Positions 23,846 through 36,003 of a stretch of DNA of 64,000 bases are shown here, piece after piece (within the stretch, counting starts at the first letter, position 1; each line of letters starts with the position of its first letter). Source of the DNA: Rutidosis leptorrhynchoides (lineage: Eukaryota > Streptophyta > Magnoliopsida > Asterales > Asteraceae); contig NC_092335.1 in NCBI RefSeq assembly GCF_046630445.1, positions 545,360,001-545,424,000 on the forward strand. Reading direction: 5' to 3'. A program made the translations under genes and the position numbers. Under the pieces are notes generated by a model. The model saw nothing but the letters and a program-made list of their open reading frames with translations, was not told where the DNA came from and made no database searches.

Positions 23846-24944
23846 TCACTGAATATCCTATTAGTTTTTAAAAGGAAAGAAAAATTATATAAGTTATCCA
23901 ATTAATAGACTTTTTTGATTTTGCCCACGTTTCGAATACCCAAGAGATGCAGCAGAGGGGCAGGATTCGTTTGGTCTCAATATAATTGAGTACTGTTTGG
24001 CTCCAATAACCCGGTCCACGTACAAATCCAACTATTACTACGAACTAGAAAATTTTGATGTCTATCAATTTAACCACTTAAAATAAATTTTCGTAATTTT
24101 AAGAAATTTAGATAAGAAGTAGAATAAAAATCTATGTCCTAAAACTAGAATGACGAGAAATAAGAAAGAAAAAGAGCGCGTCGGAAAAGGTCGAAAAAGA
24201 AAAGGGTTGAAAAATAAAAGGCGTCGAAAAATAAGAAAGAAAAAGAGTGACTTATAAAACTTTAAAACACTCGAATAACCCAACCTTATTACTATCACTA
24301 TCTTAAAATTAAAATTACAAATTGAGATTACTAATTGGAGTGATAATTGATACATAGGTAAAAGGCGTCGAAAAATAAAAAACAAGAAAGTAGCGCGTCA
24401 AAACTTAAAAAGGAACTAAAAACTAAGAATTAAAAGTTGCGTCTAAAAATATTAAAGCTTACAAGTAAAACTATATCTCAAATGGCAATATCTTAAAAAG
24501 GCACTAAAATATAAAAAGGCGTCTCAAAATTCTAAAGTACTTAAATCTTAGTCTAAAGAAAAAGCACTTAAGGGATTTTACGGCAAAGCCTAAAAATCTA
24601 GAAATAAAAATAACTATGGCAAAAACTAAGTCTTAAAACTAAATACGAACGAAAAATATAAAAATTACGCTAAAACAATTAAAAAGGGACAAAATATAAA
24701 AATATACTAAAAGTTGTAAAAAGTACAATTTTTATAAAAATATTATTTTTATATTATTTATTTTATAAAAGTATTAAGTTTATATAAATTAAATAACCTA
24801 ATTAATACTAAATAATACAAAATAATAATATTAAAACTTAAATATTATAATAATACAACCCTAATCAGGGTTTGATTAATAATAATAATAATTACTCCGT
24901 ATTTAATGCTGTACGAGAATCAAATGTGGCGTGTCAGAAGGGCT
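23846..24944 (-). other. Athila leader between internal palindrome pair and gag
   Basis: Very A-rich on the plus strand, with repeated phrases of 'aaaggcgtcgaaaaataaaa' type (24170-24380) and 'gcgtctaaaaatattaaag'. No gene supported; the minus-strand frame at 24065-24385 is low-complexity and not called. Confidence 0.6.
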
Positions 24945-24990
24945 CATGCGATCGCATGAGCCCTATATTACCCAGCCATGCGATCGCATG
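24945..24990 (-). promoter_or_regulatory. Internal palindrome pair in the Athila gag leader
   Basis: CATGCGATCGCATG at 24977-24990 and 24945-24958, 32 bp start-to-start. The downstream copy extends to a 26-bp perfect palindrome (AGGGCT/AGCCCT arms). A weak TATA-like ATTAAATAC (about 24899-24908) follows about 36 bp downstream on the minus strand. The words 'ctacagtact' flank this pair (25021-25030) and the pair at 16651-16696 (16706-16715), so the two internal modules share more than the palindromes. Confidence 0.6.
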
Positions 24991-25297
24991 GGCTAGGGTT
25001 TCGGGCCAGACACTGGGCTGCTACAGTACTGGACTCGAGTTTTAATATTTTTTTTTCTGTTTTGCTGTATTATATATTTATAATATATTTATATAAATTA
25101 AATAAAAATTATATTTTTACAAACTAAAAATAGAAATAAAGAAATTTTATAAAACTTAAATATTTAACAAACTCTTAAAAATATTTATATTTTCGTTTTT
25201 CTTTTTATATTTTCGAATATTTAAAACGTAGTTTTACAAAAGCATATTTTTTTTTATATTAGCGTTGCGCTTCCGGCGTTTAAGCAAGAAATTGGAT

Positions 25298-25316
25298 ATC
25301 CCCGGCAGCGGCACCA
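25298..25316 (-). other. Athila primer-binding site (tRNA-Asp type)
   Basis: Minus strand reads TGGTGCCGCTGCCGGGGAT, which resembles the 3' end complement of plant tRNA-Asp (TGGCGCCGTTGCCGGGG, from memory) with two differences. It lies 8 nt inside the 5' LTR end. Confidence 0.85.
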
Positions 25317-26749
25317 AAAATACTTGGTGTTATGCGAGGCGTATATGAAATATTGTATATTTTACTAGGAAATACTATTAAATTTTACAAGAAAATACTA
25401 TTAAATACGATACAATTTTACACAAGATATTTATTTATTTAAAGAATGGATATACTTAAACATTGCTACAACACTTATAGGCAGTGTACCTAATCATACA
25501 GTAGTGTAGTTTTTAGTAAGTCCGGTTCGTTCCATAGGGAAAAATCTTTAACCAAAGCTTAACGCTATATTAGTTTTAATTTATAAAAATACAAATATAT
25601 ATAAGTAATATTATTATTATAAAAATGGGTTTTTTTACCGTTTAATGACCGGTTTGTCGATTTTAAAAACTTTAGTCGCAGTTAAAACCTAATATAAAAT
25701 TTTAAATAAATAAAACTTAATTTAAAGCCTAAAGTAAATAACGATAAGGAAATTGCGATAAATAAAAGTGCGATAAAATAAAATTGCGATAACTAAAAAG
25801 TACGATAATTAAAAGTGCAATTAAATACAATGACAATAAATAAAAGTGCAATTAAATACAATAACAATAAATAAAAGTGCGATAATTAGAAGTGCAATTA
25901 AATGTAAAATAAAGGAAATTAAATATGAAATAAAATAATTATGCTTATTTAAACTTCCGTAATCATGATGTTTGACGTGTTGATTTTAGTTTTATGCCCA
26001 TGGGTTAATTGTCCTTTGTCCTGGATTATTTAATATGTCCGTCTGGTTTTTGTCCATAACAGTCCATCAGTCATAAATATAAAGTGCGAGTATCCTCGTC
26101 AAATTATCCTTATACCCGAAGTCAAATATTCCAACTAATTGGGGACTTAAACTGTAACAAGGTTTTATTACTTTGTTTAATAATTACACCTGGATATCGA
26201 CTGCGTGTAACCCAAGGTTTTAATACTTTGTTATCAATTATGCCAAGTGTCCTTGTACATAATTTTACCCCTGTTTTAATAATTCCATAGACTATTAATC
26301 CATTTCCGTATCCGGTTAAATGAACGATTATTCGTACATATAAATACCCCGCCCATCGTGTTCGATCGAGTGTATATGGTTATTTATAGGGACATCCAAT
26401 TGTAAATCTTTATATTAAAATTAACAAACTATCATTTAGTTAAACAAATATAAAGCCCATTAATAGTCCATAGTCTAATTTCCACAAGTGTCGTTCTTTT
26501 GTCCAAACCCCAATTATGGTACAAAGCCCAATTACCCAATTTTAGTAATTAGCCCAACATCATGATTACTTCGATTTAAATAAGCATAATAATAACTTAG
26601 CTACGAGACATTAAATTAAAAGGGTTGAACATAACTTACAATGATTAAAAATAGCGTAGCGTTACACGGACAGAATTTCGACTTACACCCTTACAATATG
26701 CGCTAACATACCCTTATTATTAGAAATTAAAATTAAAATTAAAATTAAA

Positions 26750-26782
<33 letters not shown>

Positions 26783-26830
26783 CGTTTAGATAGAGAGATT
26801 GAAATATGATTTTGATGAACCAAACACTCG

Positions 26831-26909
26831 TTTTTATAGGGCATGTGGGCTGGAAAAGGTGCTCATGCGATCGCATGAGCTTTGCCCTTCAGGCTCATGC
26901 GATCGCATG
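26831..26909 (-). promoter_or_regulatory. Athila 5' LTR core promoter: palindrome pair plus TATA
   Basis: Palindromes at 26864-26877 and 26896-26909 (32 bp start-to-start); minus-strand TATA box CTATAAAAA at 26831-26839. This is the copy that would drive genomic RNA. Confidence 0.72.
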
Positions 26910-26994
26910 GCCAGCTGGGGAGGCTCAAAAGTCTACAAAAACGTGGGCTGCTTATTTATTTATTATATAATATAATATATATAATTAAATTAAT

Positions 26995-26996
<2 letters not shown>

Positions 26997-27063
<67 letters not shown>
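26997..27063. repeat. (AT)n microsatellite in Athila 5' LTR
   Basis: About 67 bp of AT repeat where the 3' LTR (11795-11815) has only about 12 bp. Confidence 0.95.
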
Positions 27064-27070
<7 letters not shown>

Positions 27071-27443
27071 TATATTCTTGTACTCCGTTGACTTGTAATT
27101 TTTAGTCCGTTTCGTCGAGCGTTGAGAGTTGACTCTGGTCCCGGTTCCGGATTTTCGAACGTCCTTGCGTATAATTTAATATCTTGTACTTTACGTTTTG
27201 AATCTTGTACTCTTTGTAATTTTGAGACGTTTCTCATCAATAATTGGAACCTCTTTGATTGTATTTTGTACTTTTGAGCTTTTTGGTCGTTTGCGTCTTT
27301 AATTCGTCGAATCTGTCTTTTGTCTTCACCTTTTATTATTTAAATGAATATCACTTGTAAATAGAACAATTGCAACTAAAAGCTTGTCTTTCTTGAGGGA
27401 TAATGCTATGAAATATATGTTCGTTTTTAGCATTATCAAATAT

Positions 27444-27854
27444 ATATATTATTTTGAAAGTAGTGAGTATAGTTGATGATTTGTTGAATCAGAATCGGAG
27501 AATGTAACATATTAATTATGAATTTATATATCTATCGGGTATTACCTACCCGTTAAAATATTCTCACCATTAACAGTTTGTACAAAAGAATTTTCTTAAT
27601 TACAATCTTTATGAAAATATACCTACATATATATTTTCTTTAGGTGTAATCATGGATTTAATGAGTTAACATAATATTAATCTCATCTAGTTTTTGACTA
27701 GGACTAGAATATATAATCTCTAAAACTTTTAGAAACTACATATTCTCTGCAGAATATTTCTTCGATGAAGTTATGAATCAATACTTCATCGTTTGTTGTT
27801 GTTGGTATTCCTTGGTATCTATGGTGCGTATGACGTTGATGTTTGAGGTACAGA
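27444..27854 (-). other. LARD2 internal segment between ORF and Athila insertion
   Basis: AT-rich, homologous to about 43302-43600 of LARD1 in inverted orientation (shared 'acctacccgttaaaatattctc'). No gene seen. Confidence 0.6.
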
Positions 27855-28379
27855 TTATGATGTTGAGGTGTGAGATGCGGATGTTGTTGTTGGTGGTGAT
27901 AATGATACTGTTGGTGTTGATGTCGGCGGTACTGTTGATGCCGGTGATGCTGCTGGTGCTTGTAACCTTTGCACCATATTCTCCAAAGCCACTACCCGAG
28001 CGCGAAGCTCGTTGACTTCTTCTATTACACCGGGATGATTGTTGGTTCGGACGAGCGGATGAATAAGATTCAGAATTTGAGATAGTATATTATCGTGACG
28101 AGATACTCTGTAAATGAGAGAGAAAATGGTATTACGAACAGGTTCGTCGGTAAGTGCTTCAGGTTCTTCGCCAAGAGGGGAATGTGGTGGATGGAAGGGA
28201 TCACCTTCTTCTTGTCTCTAATGATTAAGTAGGCTACGAACCCATCCCCAGTTCATCCAGAATAGGTGATGGCTGATTGGTTGATCCATTCCGGTTACAC
28301 TGTCTTCGGAATTCAGGTGAATATCCATATCGGAATAGCTGTCAGAGTTTAAGGAATTTGAACTAGATATGGGATCCAT
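27855..28379 (-). pseudogene. LARD2 conserved gag-like ORF
   Basis: ATG at 28379; one frame of about 174 codons with a single in-frame TAG (28220-28218), ending TAA at 27857-27855. Order: Ser/Asp-rich acidic head (SDSYSDMDIHLNSEDS), MDQPISHHLFWMNWGWV, an acidic-proline segment (EEGDPFH...PLGEEPEAL), a short predicted coiled coil (GVIEEVNELRARVVALENMV) and a Thr/Pro/Ser-rich tail. Homologues lie at 42777-43301 (LARD1) and 58972-59400 (LARD3). It starts about 370 nt after the primer site, the position of gag. The short coiled coil suggests it could be the truncated N-terminus of a chromovirus-type Gag. No capsid or knuckle remains. Confidence 0.68.
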
Positions 28380-28750
28380 CTTGTATAATTAGGGAGATGA
28401 TTTTTGATATGAATTAGATTATAGAATTTAGTTTGGTATTCTTCAATACATAATTTACATATGTATATATAATACCAAATTCCATAAATCACGGAGAAAT
28501 TTTCGAAAGATGTCAGGAAAAGTTTACAGTAACAGATACGCTATGATATGAATTTTTGTCTATACACTATTTATGCAATAAATACAGGAAAACATGTCTA
28601 GACTTAAGAATGATAAGCATGTAATTTCCGACAAGAAATGATAAGCAAAACTTTTAACATGCAGACACGGTCGAAGTCCAGACTTACTAATGCATCTTAA
28701 CAACTATCAGTTAGACACATTCATGCAAGACCTGGTTCGCTAGGACCAAC

Positions 28751-28763
28751 GCTCTGATACCAA
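28751..28763 (-). other. LARD2 primer-binding site (tRNA-Met type)
   Basis: Minus strand TTGGTATCAGAGC next to the 5' LTR end, matching the common initiator tRNA-Met primer site (TGGTATCAGAGC). Confidence 0.9.
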
Positions 28764-29948
28764 CTGTGACGATCGCTCCAAATCCATATGGACGAACACG
28801 TCATTCATCGATTTCATTGCGAGGTATTTGACCTCTATATGATACGTTTTGTAAATATTGCATTATTTTGAAAAGGCACACCATAAATGAATATTTAAAT
28901 CAAAGGTTTTCGAAATCTGATGATTTCTACATATAGACCATTACCGTAATATAATAGTTTACAATAGTACTTCCGTTGAAAATGCAGTCAAAATAAGATA
29001 CATGATGATGATTTGGTGAATGCAACGTTTCCTTGAAAAATATGCCATGTAAGACTCCATGCACATAGCTTGTCTAACATATAAGCAAACAGCGGAAGAC
29101 TTCTAGGAAACCTGAGAATAAACATGCTAACAAGTTTCAACACAAAGGTTGGTGAGTTCATAGTTTTATTGTTTTATATAATCTGTATATAAAGGTGGAT
29201 CACAAGATTTCAGTTGTTCAATCCAGAAACGTTTATCAAAATATTCTACGAAATTGAGCACCCTGGTAACTAAACTTAACGTATATATAATTTGTACCCT
29301 TTGTATAATCATCTTATTAATACACGCAAACCAACGTGTACGCTTCTCAAATAGCATACGTCCGTTAAAAGGCTAGTGCTCTAGCTCGGACGGGGGTATC
29401 AAGCCCTATGGATCCATATACCTCTATTCGCGCCCATCGGTTCTTATAACCGACAGTTACTAGTTACCAAAGCTAAGGGATTTTCGGTTCAAACTCGGTG
29501 TAGAATTTAGTATGTACTTATGTCCATTGCGTTTAAAATAAATTGCATGTATTATCAGCCCAAAAATATAATGCAAAAGCAATTAAAAAGGGATCAATGA
29601 AACTCACCTTAGCAGCACATAAAGTTGTTCATCGTAATGTGACCGAAACTCGGAATATCAAGTAATCGTAGATCTCAACGTATCAATATTGTGATTCAAT
29701 ATTGCATGAAAGTACGTAGACGCAACAGAGATGATAAACACTAGGTTTGATTTGCAAACAATACCCATGAATATTACCCATAACTTCCATAGTTATAACA
29801 CATAATTTCCTTAGCTCTATCCCGTTTGAAAATCCATTTTGAAAGTGACACGCTCATGACCTCGTAGTAGTATTTTATGTATAAATAATAATAATACTAA
29901 TACTACTAATAATGATAAGATTAATAATAATATTAATCTTAATAATAA

Positions 29949-29952
29949 TATA

Positions 29953-30037
<85 letters not shown>

Positions 30038-30038
30038 T
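29949..30038. repeat. (AAT)n microsatellite
   Basis: About 30 AAT/TAA units; the other LTR has about eight plus an AT expansion. Confidence 0.95.
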
Positions 30039-30106
30039 AAATATATATATATGTTTACAGAGAGATATAGATGTATTTGTGTAAAAGAACTCGAGCAGAA
30101 ACTGAC

Positions 30107-30184
30107 CTTTTATAGGTAAATTTTTGGAATCTGATGCCCATGCGATCGCATGAGTTTTATGCCTATTTCTCATGCGATCGCATG
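30107..30184 (-). promoter_or_regulatory. LARD2 5' LTR core promoter: palindrome pair plus TATA
   Basis: Palindromes at 30139-30152 and 30171-30184 (32 bp start-to-start); minus-strand TATA box CTATAAAAG at 30107-30115. Confidence 0.7.
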
Positions 30185-31177
30185 ACCCCAAAATCCAGCT
30201 CACAATTTTTTGTTGTTTTGTTTGTCGACATATTTTTATAATATATATTAATTAATTATATATTATATTATATTCACATGCATAGTTGACTTTTAATTTT
30301 TGGTCCGATGACTCGTACGTTTACGCTCGACTAATGTCTCAGTTTCGGTTTCTCGAATGCATTTTCGTATGCTTAGAAAACTTGTACTTTACGTTTCATG
30401 ATTCGTACCTTTTTCAAAATATAATCTTAAATTATCAATAAACTATATTACTCAAAGTATAACTTACACATTTTAGTAATTTGGTCATTTGCTTCTATAA
30501 ATCAACTCCTCGTTGTTTATTAAAATATATTTAATAATATCGAAACATTTTATATCTAATTCAATTCTATGCATTATCACATTGTAAAATATATATTTTG
30601 GTTTAGAAAAATATAAATTTTGTATATAATATTTATTTATCAAACGGAACAATAAATGGGTGTTACTATTGTTTACAAAAATAATTTCGAACCTTAATAT
30701 ATATACAATATATATAAATACTTTTTCTATACACGTTGCAAGTTATTTATATATCAAATACAGTTTAAAAAGGAAAAATTTCTTAAATCAAGGTGAACCT
30801 CTCAACAAAGACTTATCACAATATTTACGGGATTTATAATTATTGAAATATCTACTAATCCAATTGTTGGTATTATCTTCTAATTCCGTAGATGAATATA
30901 TTAAGCATATATTGAGAAAAATACGTTTAATGTAAAATATTATACATTTAATACTTTGTTAACGTTTTCAAGTTATAATATATATATACATATATACATT
31001 CATATCCATTTATATATTCGTTCGTGAATCGTCGAGCATAGTCAAAAGGGTAATTGAATGTATGAACATAGTTCCAAAATTTTCGAGACTCAACATTACA
31101 AACTTTGCTTATCGTGTCGGAATCATATAAAGATTAAGTTTAAATTTGGTCGAAAATTTCCGGGTTGTCACACTTAC

Positions 31178-31685
<508 letters not shown>

Positions 31686-31690
31686 GATAG

Positions 31691-31726
31691 TATAATCAAG
31701 TATTCGGAAAAATCCAGTTCGTCACA
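31691..31726 (-). mobile_element. 5' end of the outermost LTR of stack 1
   Basis: Matches inverted the first 35-40 bp of the LTR at 55645 (shared 'cttgattatactatc' and 'ggatttttccga'). Minus-strand start TGTGACGAAC at 31726. The next five bases, GATTA, are the candidate TSD; the partner lies outside the window. Confidence 0.8.
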
Positions 31727-32302
31727 GATTACACCAGACAACACTTTTACAATCAAAGTCGAGAGGCAAGGAAATGTAATTCACCACTGTCCAAGAACAT
31801 GTTTAACATCTTTAATGAACGGGAAAAAAGAGCTCAACGATACAAAACAACATCTTATAACGAACAACAAGGTGTGTTTAAGGTTCAATCAACTTATCGA
31901 AAAAGTGGTGAAGGTGGCACCGATTACACTATGGAGTTTAAACCGAAAAAGTGTTCATGTGGAATTTGGCAACACCAAAGATTACCTTGCTCTCATGCCA
32001 TTTTCGTGTGTAGCCATCTAAACGATGATATAAATAAATGCATTAATAAAAAGTACACAACTACTGTATGGAGAGAGCAATATAGACATCATTTTAATCC
32101 ACTAAGAGACGAGAGTTATTGGGCAAATATAGAATGGGACATTATGGCCGATCCATCAACAATGATTAAGCACAGGGGGAGTAAGAAATCAAAGCGTATT
32201 AAGAACCAGATGGATGAACGTGAAAAGCAAAAACCAAAGTATGGTATATGCAGGGCTGAATGTCACAACATGAATACCTGTCCAACTACTAGAATGTCAT
32301 AG
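31727..32302 (+). pseudogene. MULE (Mutator-like) transposase, C-terminal part
   Basis: Open frame from the LTR junction to a TAG at 32302, in phase with ATG 31799. The SWIM zinc finger is visible as CSCGIWQHQRLPCSH (CXC...CXH, residues 52-66 counted from that ATG), followed by YTTTVWREQYRHHFNPL and a basic tail ending in a Cys/His cluster (CRAECHNMNTC). This is the C-terminus of a MuDR-type transposase. The catalytic N-terminal part would lie left of the window, separated by the stack-1 insertions. The sequence here is undamaged up to the insertion. An AATAAA-like signal is at 32358. Confidence 0.88.
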
Positions 32303-32416
32303 GTTTTTAGTAGTAATTTGCTATACCATGTTTGTTGTAATCATTTTTTATGTTTATGAATAAAAAGTGTTGTTGAAATAATGAAATTGCACGTTAGTAA
32401 TCTATTACAAGTAAAT

Positions 32417-32809
32417 TTAGTTTATAAAAGGTCTAGGTGCATAATAGTATTCACCATGACTATCATACATTGTATCAAACTCAAGTGTGTCTTCAAAAAC
32501 TCCAAATAAAACATACAACTCAATATTTTCTGAAAGTATACACGCTTTCCCTACAAATATATACAACTCTTCATCATAGCACATTACTTCGGGTTCAGCA
32601 ACTCCTGGTTTGTAATAGTAAATGTCCATTGATGTTGGATTCTCTTGTAGCTTTTCTCGAATGAACTCTATCAACTTCTCCATATTAAAGCCCCAAACAT
32701 CTACATTATCAAACGTCATTTTATGCCCTTTAGAGAGTTCCATGTTTTCATCATTCCATTCAAAATCACAACCTTGATACACGTCAATTGAAACGTATTT
32801 CGGATCCAT
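32417..32809 (-). CDS. MULE-associated PB1-like N-terminal protein
   Basis: ATG at 32809, 130 codons, stop at 32417, undamaged. Starts MDPKYVSIDVYQGCDFEW with the pattern V.I.VY.G..F, then GFNMEKLIEFIREKL and an acidic/aromatic C-terminus (CYDEELYIFVGK). The start resembles the PB1-like domain at the N-terminus of many plant MULE transposases (from memory). It shares this pattern with 33032-33433. It lies tail-to-tail with the transposase remnant, so it may be the 5' exon of another MULE on the minus strand rather than a free-standing gene. Confidence 0.5.
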   Translation of the reverse strand: MDPKYVSIDVYQGCDFEWNDENMELSKGHKMTFDNVDVWGFNMEKLIEFIREKLQENPTSMDIYYYKPGVAEPEVMCYDEELYIFVGKACILSENIELYVLFGVFEDTLEFDTMYDSHGEYYYAPRPFIN

Positions 32810-33021
32810 TTTTTGTTATGTGTTTATGAAATAATCAAAATTCACTTTTATAAGCGTACATCTACAAATAATCCGAAGTTTTAAACAACGGTTTCAGACC
32901 TAACAGAAAAAGCATGCAAAATCGGTGTTTGAAACTTCGGTTTGTCAGGTACTAGACATGTCATAAAAAGCAATTAAAAGATATGTTATTGTTACCTTTT
33001 ACTGTTCGTCAGCGTTTACTG

Positions 33022-33071
33022 AAACCGGATTTTGAAATGCCGGTTTTTCAATTTTAAACTACTCTATATAA
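33022..33071 (+). promoter_or_regulatory. Inverted repeat plus TATA box before the plus-strand PB1-like frame
   Basis: AAACCGG (33022-33028) and CCGGTTT (33040-33046) form an 11-nt-loop hairpin, followed 17 bp later by TATA box CTATATAAA (33063-33071). Degenerate ccgaagtt/aacttcgg arms lie upstream (32874-32938). Confidence 0.45.
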
Positions 33072-33433
33072 ACCGACATCTATTAGAAGAAACGAATGTA
33101 TCACTCTCTTCTCCAAACATCAATTTTAAATTTGTAAACACGGCACCAATTCTTGTTCAGATTAATGTCTATTGGAATGGTAAGTTTTCACCACGATTCA
33201 CGTTTTACTCTAGGTACAAATATAAGTACTTTCAGAATATGGATGTTAGTCAGATGACAATTTCAAAGGTGTTTGAGTGGATCAAAGAAAACACTTCGGT
33301 AGAACACTCGGGCGTGACGTTTTGGAATGAAGCTAAAGGAAAATTCGAGCATCTTTGCGAGGAAGAGGAATGGAATTTAATCAAAAACGAAGCAATTGTG
33401 AAAAATCAACCTCTTTCCTTGCATCTAATTTAA
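33032..33433 (+). pseudogene. Second PB1-like reading frame
   Basis: The informative part is about 33155-33433: PILVQINVYWNGKFSP... with the same V.I.VY.G.F pattern as 32809-32417, then ISKVFEWIKENT and a Cys/Glu-rich end (FEHLCEEEEWNLI). The frame opens before the TATA box at 33063, and the first in-frame ATG is at 33239, inside the domain, so the original start seems lost. Its 3' flank (AATAAAAGTGTTGTT, about 33511) matches the flank after the transposase (AATAAAAAGTGTTGTT, about 32358), so these are related gene ends. Confidence 0.45.
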
Positions 33434-33667
33434 TCATGTGTTAAATTTCTATGTGTTATTTTTAGTTATGTATTTTTATTTTCAAAAAAATGTAACCGTG
33501 TTATTGTTATTAATAAAAGTGTTGTTCAAAAAATTTGTATTTGCATATTACTACTATTAATATTTTATTGTTTGTAATGTTATTATTGAATTTAAGATAG
33601 TAGCGTAAATAACTGTAAAATAACTATCAAATGTAAGCGTTAATAAGTAAATTAGAGTAAATTAGGG

Positions 33668-33819
33668 TTTAAATAGTGCATCACAAAACCGAAGTTTGAA
33701 ACTTCGGATTTGGACAAAACCGAAGTTTCAAACTTCGGATTAGGGTTTATCTGACAATCTACCTTAAAACCGAAGTTTGAAATTTCGGATTTGGCAAAAA
33801 CCGAAGTTTCGAACTTCGG
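33668..33819 (-). promoter_or_regulatory. Four CCGAAGTTTNAAACTTCGG palindromes plus TATA
   Basis: Palindromes at 33689-33707, 33720-33738, 33770-33788 and 33801-33819. They form two pairs, each 31 bp start-to-start. On the minus strand a TATA-like CTATTTAAA (33668-33676) lies 12 bp beyond the last palindrome. A leftward promoter is inferred; the nearest minus-strand frame is 32809-32417. Confidence 0.5.
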
Positions 33820-35035
33820 TATTACCATTTCTGTAAAAAAAAAAAAAAATCTATTTTTGCAAGAAATTTGATTAAAATTACTATTTAAAAAAAAAAAATA
33901 TTTGTTTCCTGGTTTTGTTTGAAGCTTTGTTTCCCGGTTATGTAGGCTAGTCTATTATGTTTTGCATTGTTTATGTACGCTTTGTGTAGCACCGTTGTAA
34001 GTTCTTGTATTACATATTCGTTATTTTAGTAAAAAAAGATCTATGCAAAAATATATTTAATAATTAATAGTCTTTACAAAGCTTGGATTTTTTATTTAAT
34101 ATTCGCTATTCTATTCTTTTTCTAAACGTTCTCTCCTAATGAAAAGTGTATCTTTCAACGACTTGAGAACTGAAGTGGGTGTAGATCCTTTATGCTATTT
34201 TGGCTCTATAATTTACCTATATAATATTAGGCGTCCAAAATATGGTCATTTGTTAAATGTGCATGTCGTTTCGTTATCAATTACGGCTACGCTTTGTTTG
34301 TGTTTTTTTATCCGACCCTCGTTGTTGTTTTTTTTCTTTCTTTCATTCATTTTTTTTAAAGGCTAAAGAATTTAAAAATAAAATAAAATAGCAAACAGCT
34401 AGAGATAAACCGAATAATAAAAGACTCCCAAAAATACCTAAAATTCACTCACAAAACGACATTCTCAACAAATATACCCAACGACAACTTCCCAAAAAGA
34501 TATGAAAAGCCCCCATGGAACACTAACCTAAACGAAGCTATTGTTTCAACAAAACCGAGTTATCCGTGACAAAACTTAGCCATACATGACTCGAGACAAA
34601 ACGATCAACCACGGTTTGCAACCAAGTCTTCGCCATCAAATAAATTGCCAACTCTTGCTAGACGCTTATGAATCCGGCACAGTGAAAGAACATTCGATTT
34701 CTTCGCCAATAACATCTTCATCCTCCTCATCATTCTCCAACACCTAGCTTGCCTACACCGTTCAACTCATTTATAATGAACCCGATGTTGATTGTATTTC
34801 ATATATTTCGCTGGATAAAATTACTCAAATGATGGTTAACTAAACGACAAGATTTTTTAATCCTATTTTATCATTCTTGAATTACTTATCTCTTTATTAG
34901 AATCACATTTTAACTCTATGTTACACCCGATAAAACTTTTTGGTTCATTGTCAGATTCTTTAAAGTCCTCCCTGTCTATATTTTTCTTTTTTACTGTTTT
35001 GATCAAGCGAAGCGGACTGACCCAACTACTAGTTA
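33820..35035. other. Unassigned spacer
   Basis: AT-rich with poly-T/poly-A runs (33835-33850, 33885-33898, 34325-34365). I looked for LINE or transposase coding in both directions and found only short broken frames. Possibly an old retroposon 3' end; I see nothing I can name. Confidence 0.5.
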
Positions 35036-35768
35036 TAGGGGTGTGCAAAGAATCAAATTAAACGAACTATAACCGTATTCTGAGTCGGACCGAATTAACC
35101 AAACTGAACCCATAACCACGGTTATGGTTAACGTTTTGGATTAACTGAAGTTTATGGGTCGGATTAACTAAAGTTTATGGGTCGGTTATGAAAATAAGTG
35201 ATAATCGCCTGAATTTAAACGCAATCACCCCATTTTAATCGTATAATAAATAATGAAATAATACATACATTATATATACCTTGTTTATTATATAATTTGT
35301 AAATACATATATGCTCGATTTAGGAATAAAGCAAGTAAGCCCTAACAAGACTTGATAACCCTAGGTTATCAAACCACTGACAACAAACGGATTTAAGTGA
35401 AAAACACGGAGAAAAATAGAAAAAACGATAAAACACGGGAATTTAACGAGTTTTAAGTAATCATGAATGATTACTTTAATCCTCGGCCACCAAAGAGAGT
35501 TTTGTTACTTTACGTTCAAAACTCAGTAAAGTCTTTACGTTCAACCCGGAAATTTCCGACATCAAACAATACCACTGAGCTATAATTCGATCCTACTGGG
35601 ACGACCCGAAAATTTCCGACCAAATTTAAACTTAATCTTTATATGATTTCGACACGATAAGCAAAGTCTGTTAAGCTGAGTCTCAAAATTTTTGAACTGT
35701 TTTCATAAATTCATTTAACCTTTGACCCTTTCCGATGATTCACGAATAACTAATTGTAAAATTGATAT

Positions 35769-35862
<94 letters not shown>

Positions 35863-35952
35863 ATAATTTGAAAGGTTATTAAACTATAGTATGAAACTGT
35901 TGTTATAAATAATTATGTAAAATAATATATTAAGTAATGAAATTATTATTTT

Positions 35953-36003
<51 letters not shown>

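Larger units (their letters stand above)
25325..27438 (-). repeat. Athila 5' LTR
   Basis: Pairs with 10054-12182; by eye only scattered substitutions separate them. Two (AT)n tracts differ in length from the other copy: 26750-26781 is short here, 26997-27063 is long here. Followed by TSD AATAT (27439-27443). Confidence 0.93.
28765..31172 (-). repeat. LARD2 5' LTR
   Basis: Pairs with 5297-7748. TG...CA ends on the minus strand; TSD CTTAC follows at 31173-31177. Contains a long (AAT)n at about 29949-30038. Confidence 0.93.

Noticed and set aside
29817-30203. Leucine-run frame in the LARD2 LTR
   Set aside because: Translation of the (AAT)n repeat; the flanking parts are LTR sequence.
33180-33214. 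Intron inside the second PB1-like frame (GTAAGT ... CTCTAG)
   Set aside because: Only about 35 nt, too short for a plant intron, and the frame is open through it.
33820-35035. LINE 3' end suspected from poly-T/poly-A runs
   Set aside because: Translation in all frames gave no RT, endonuclease or zinc-binding motif.
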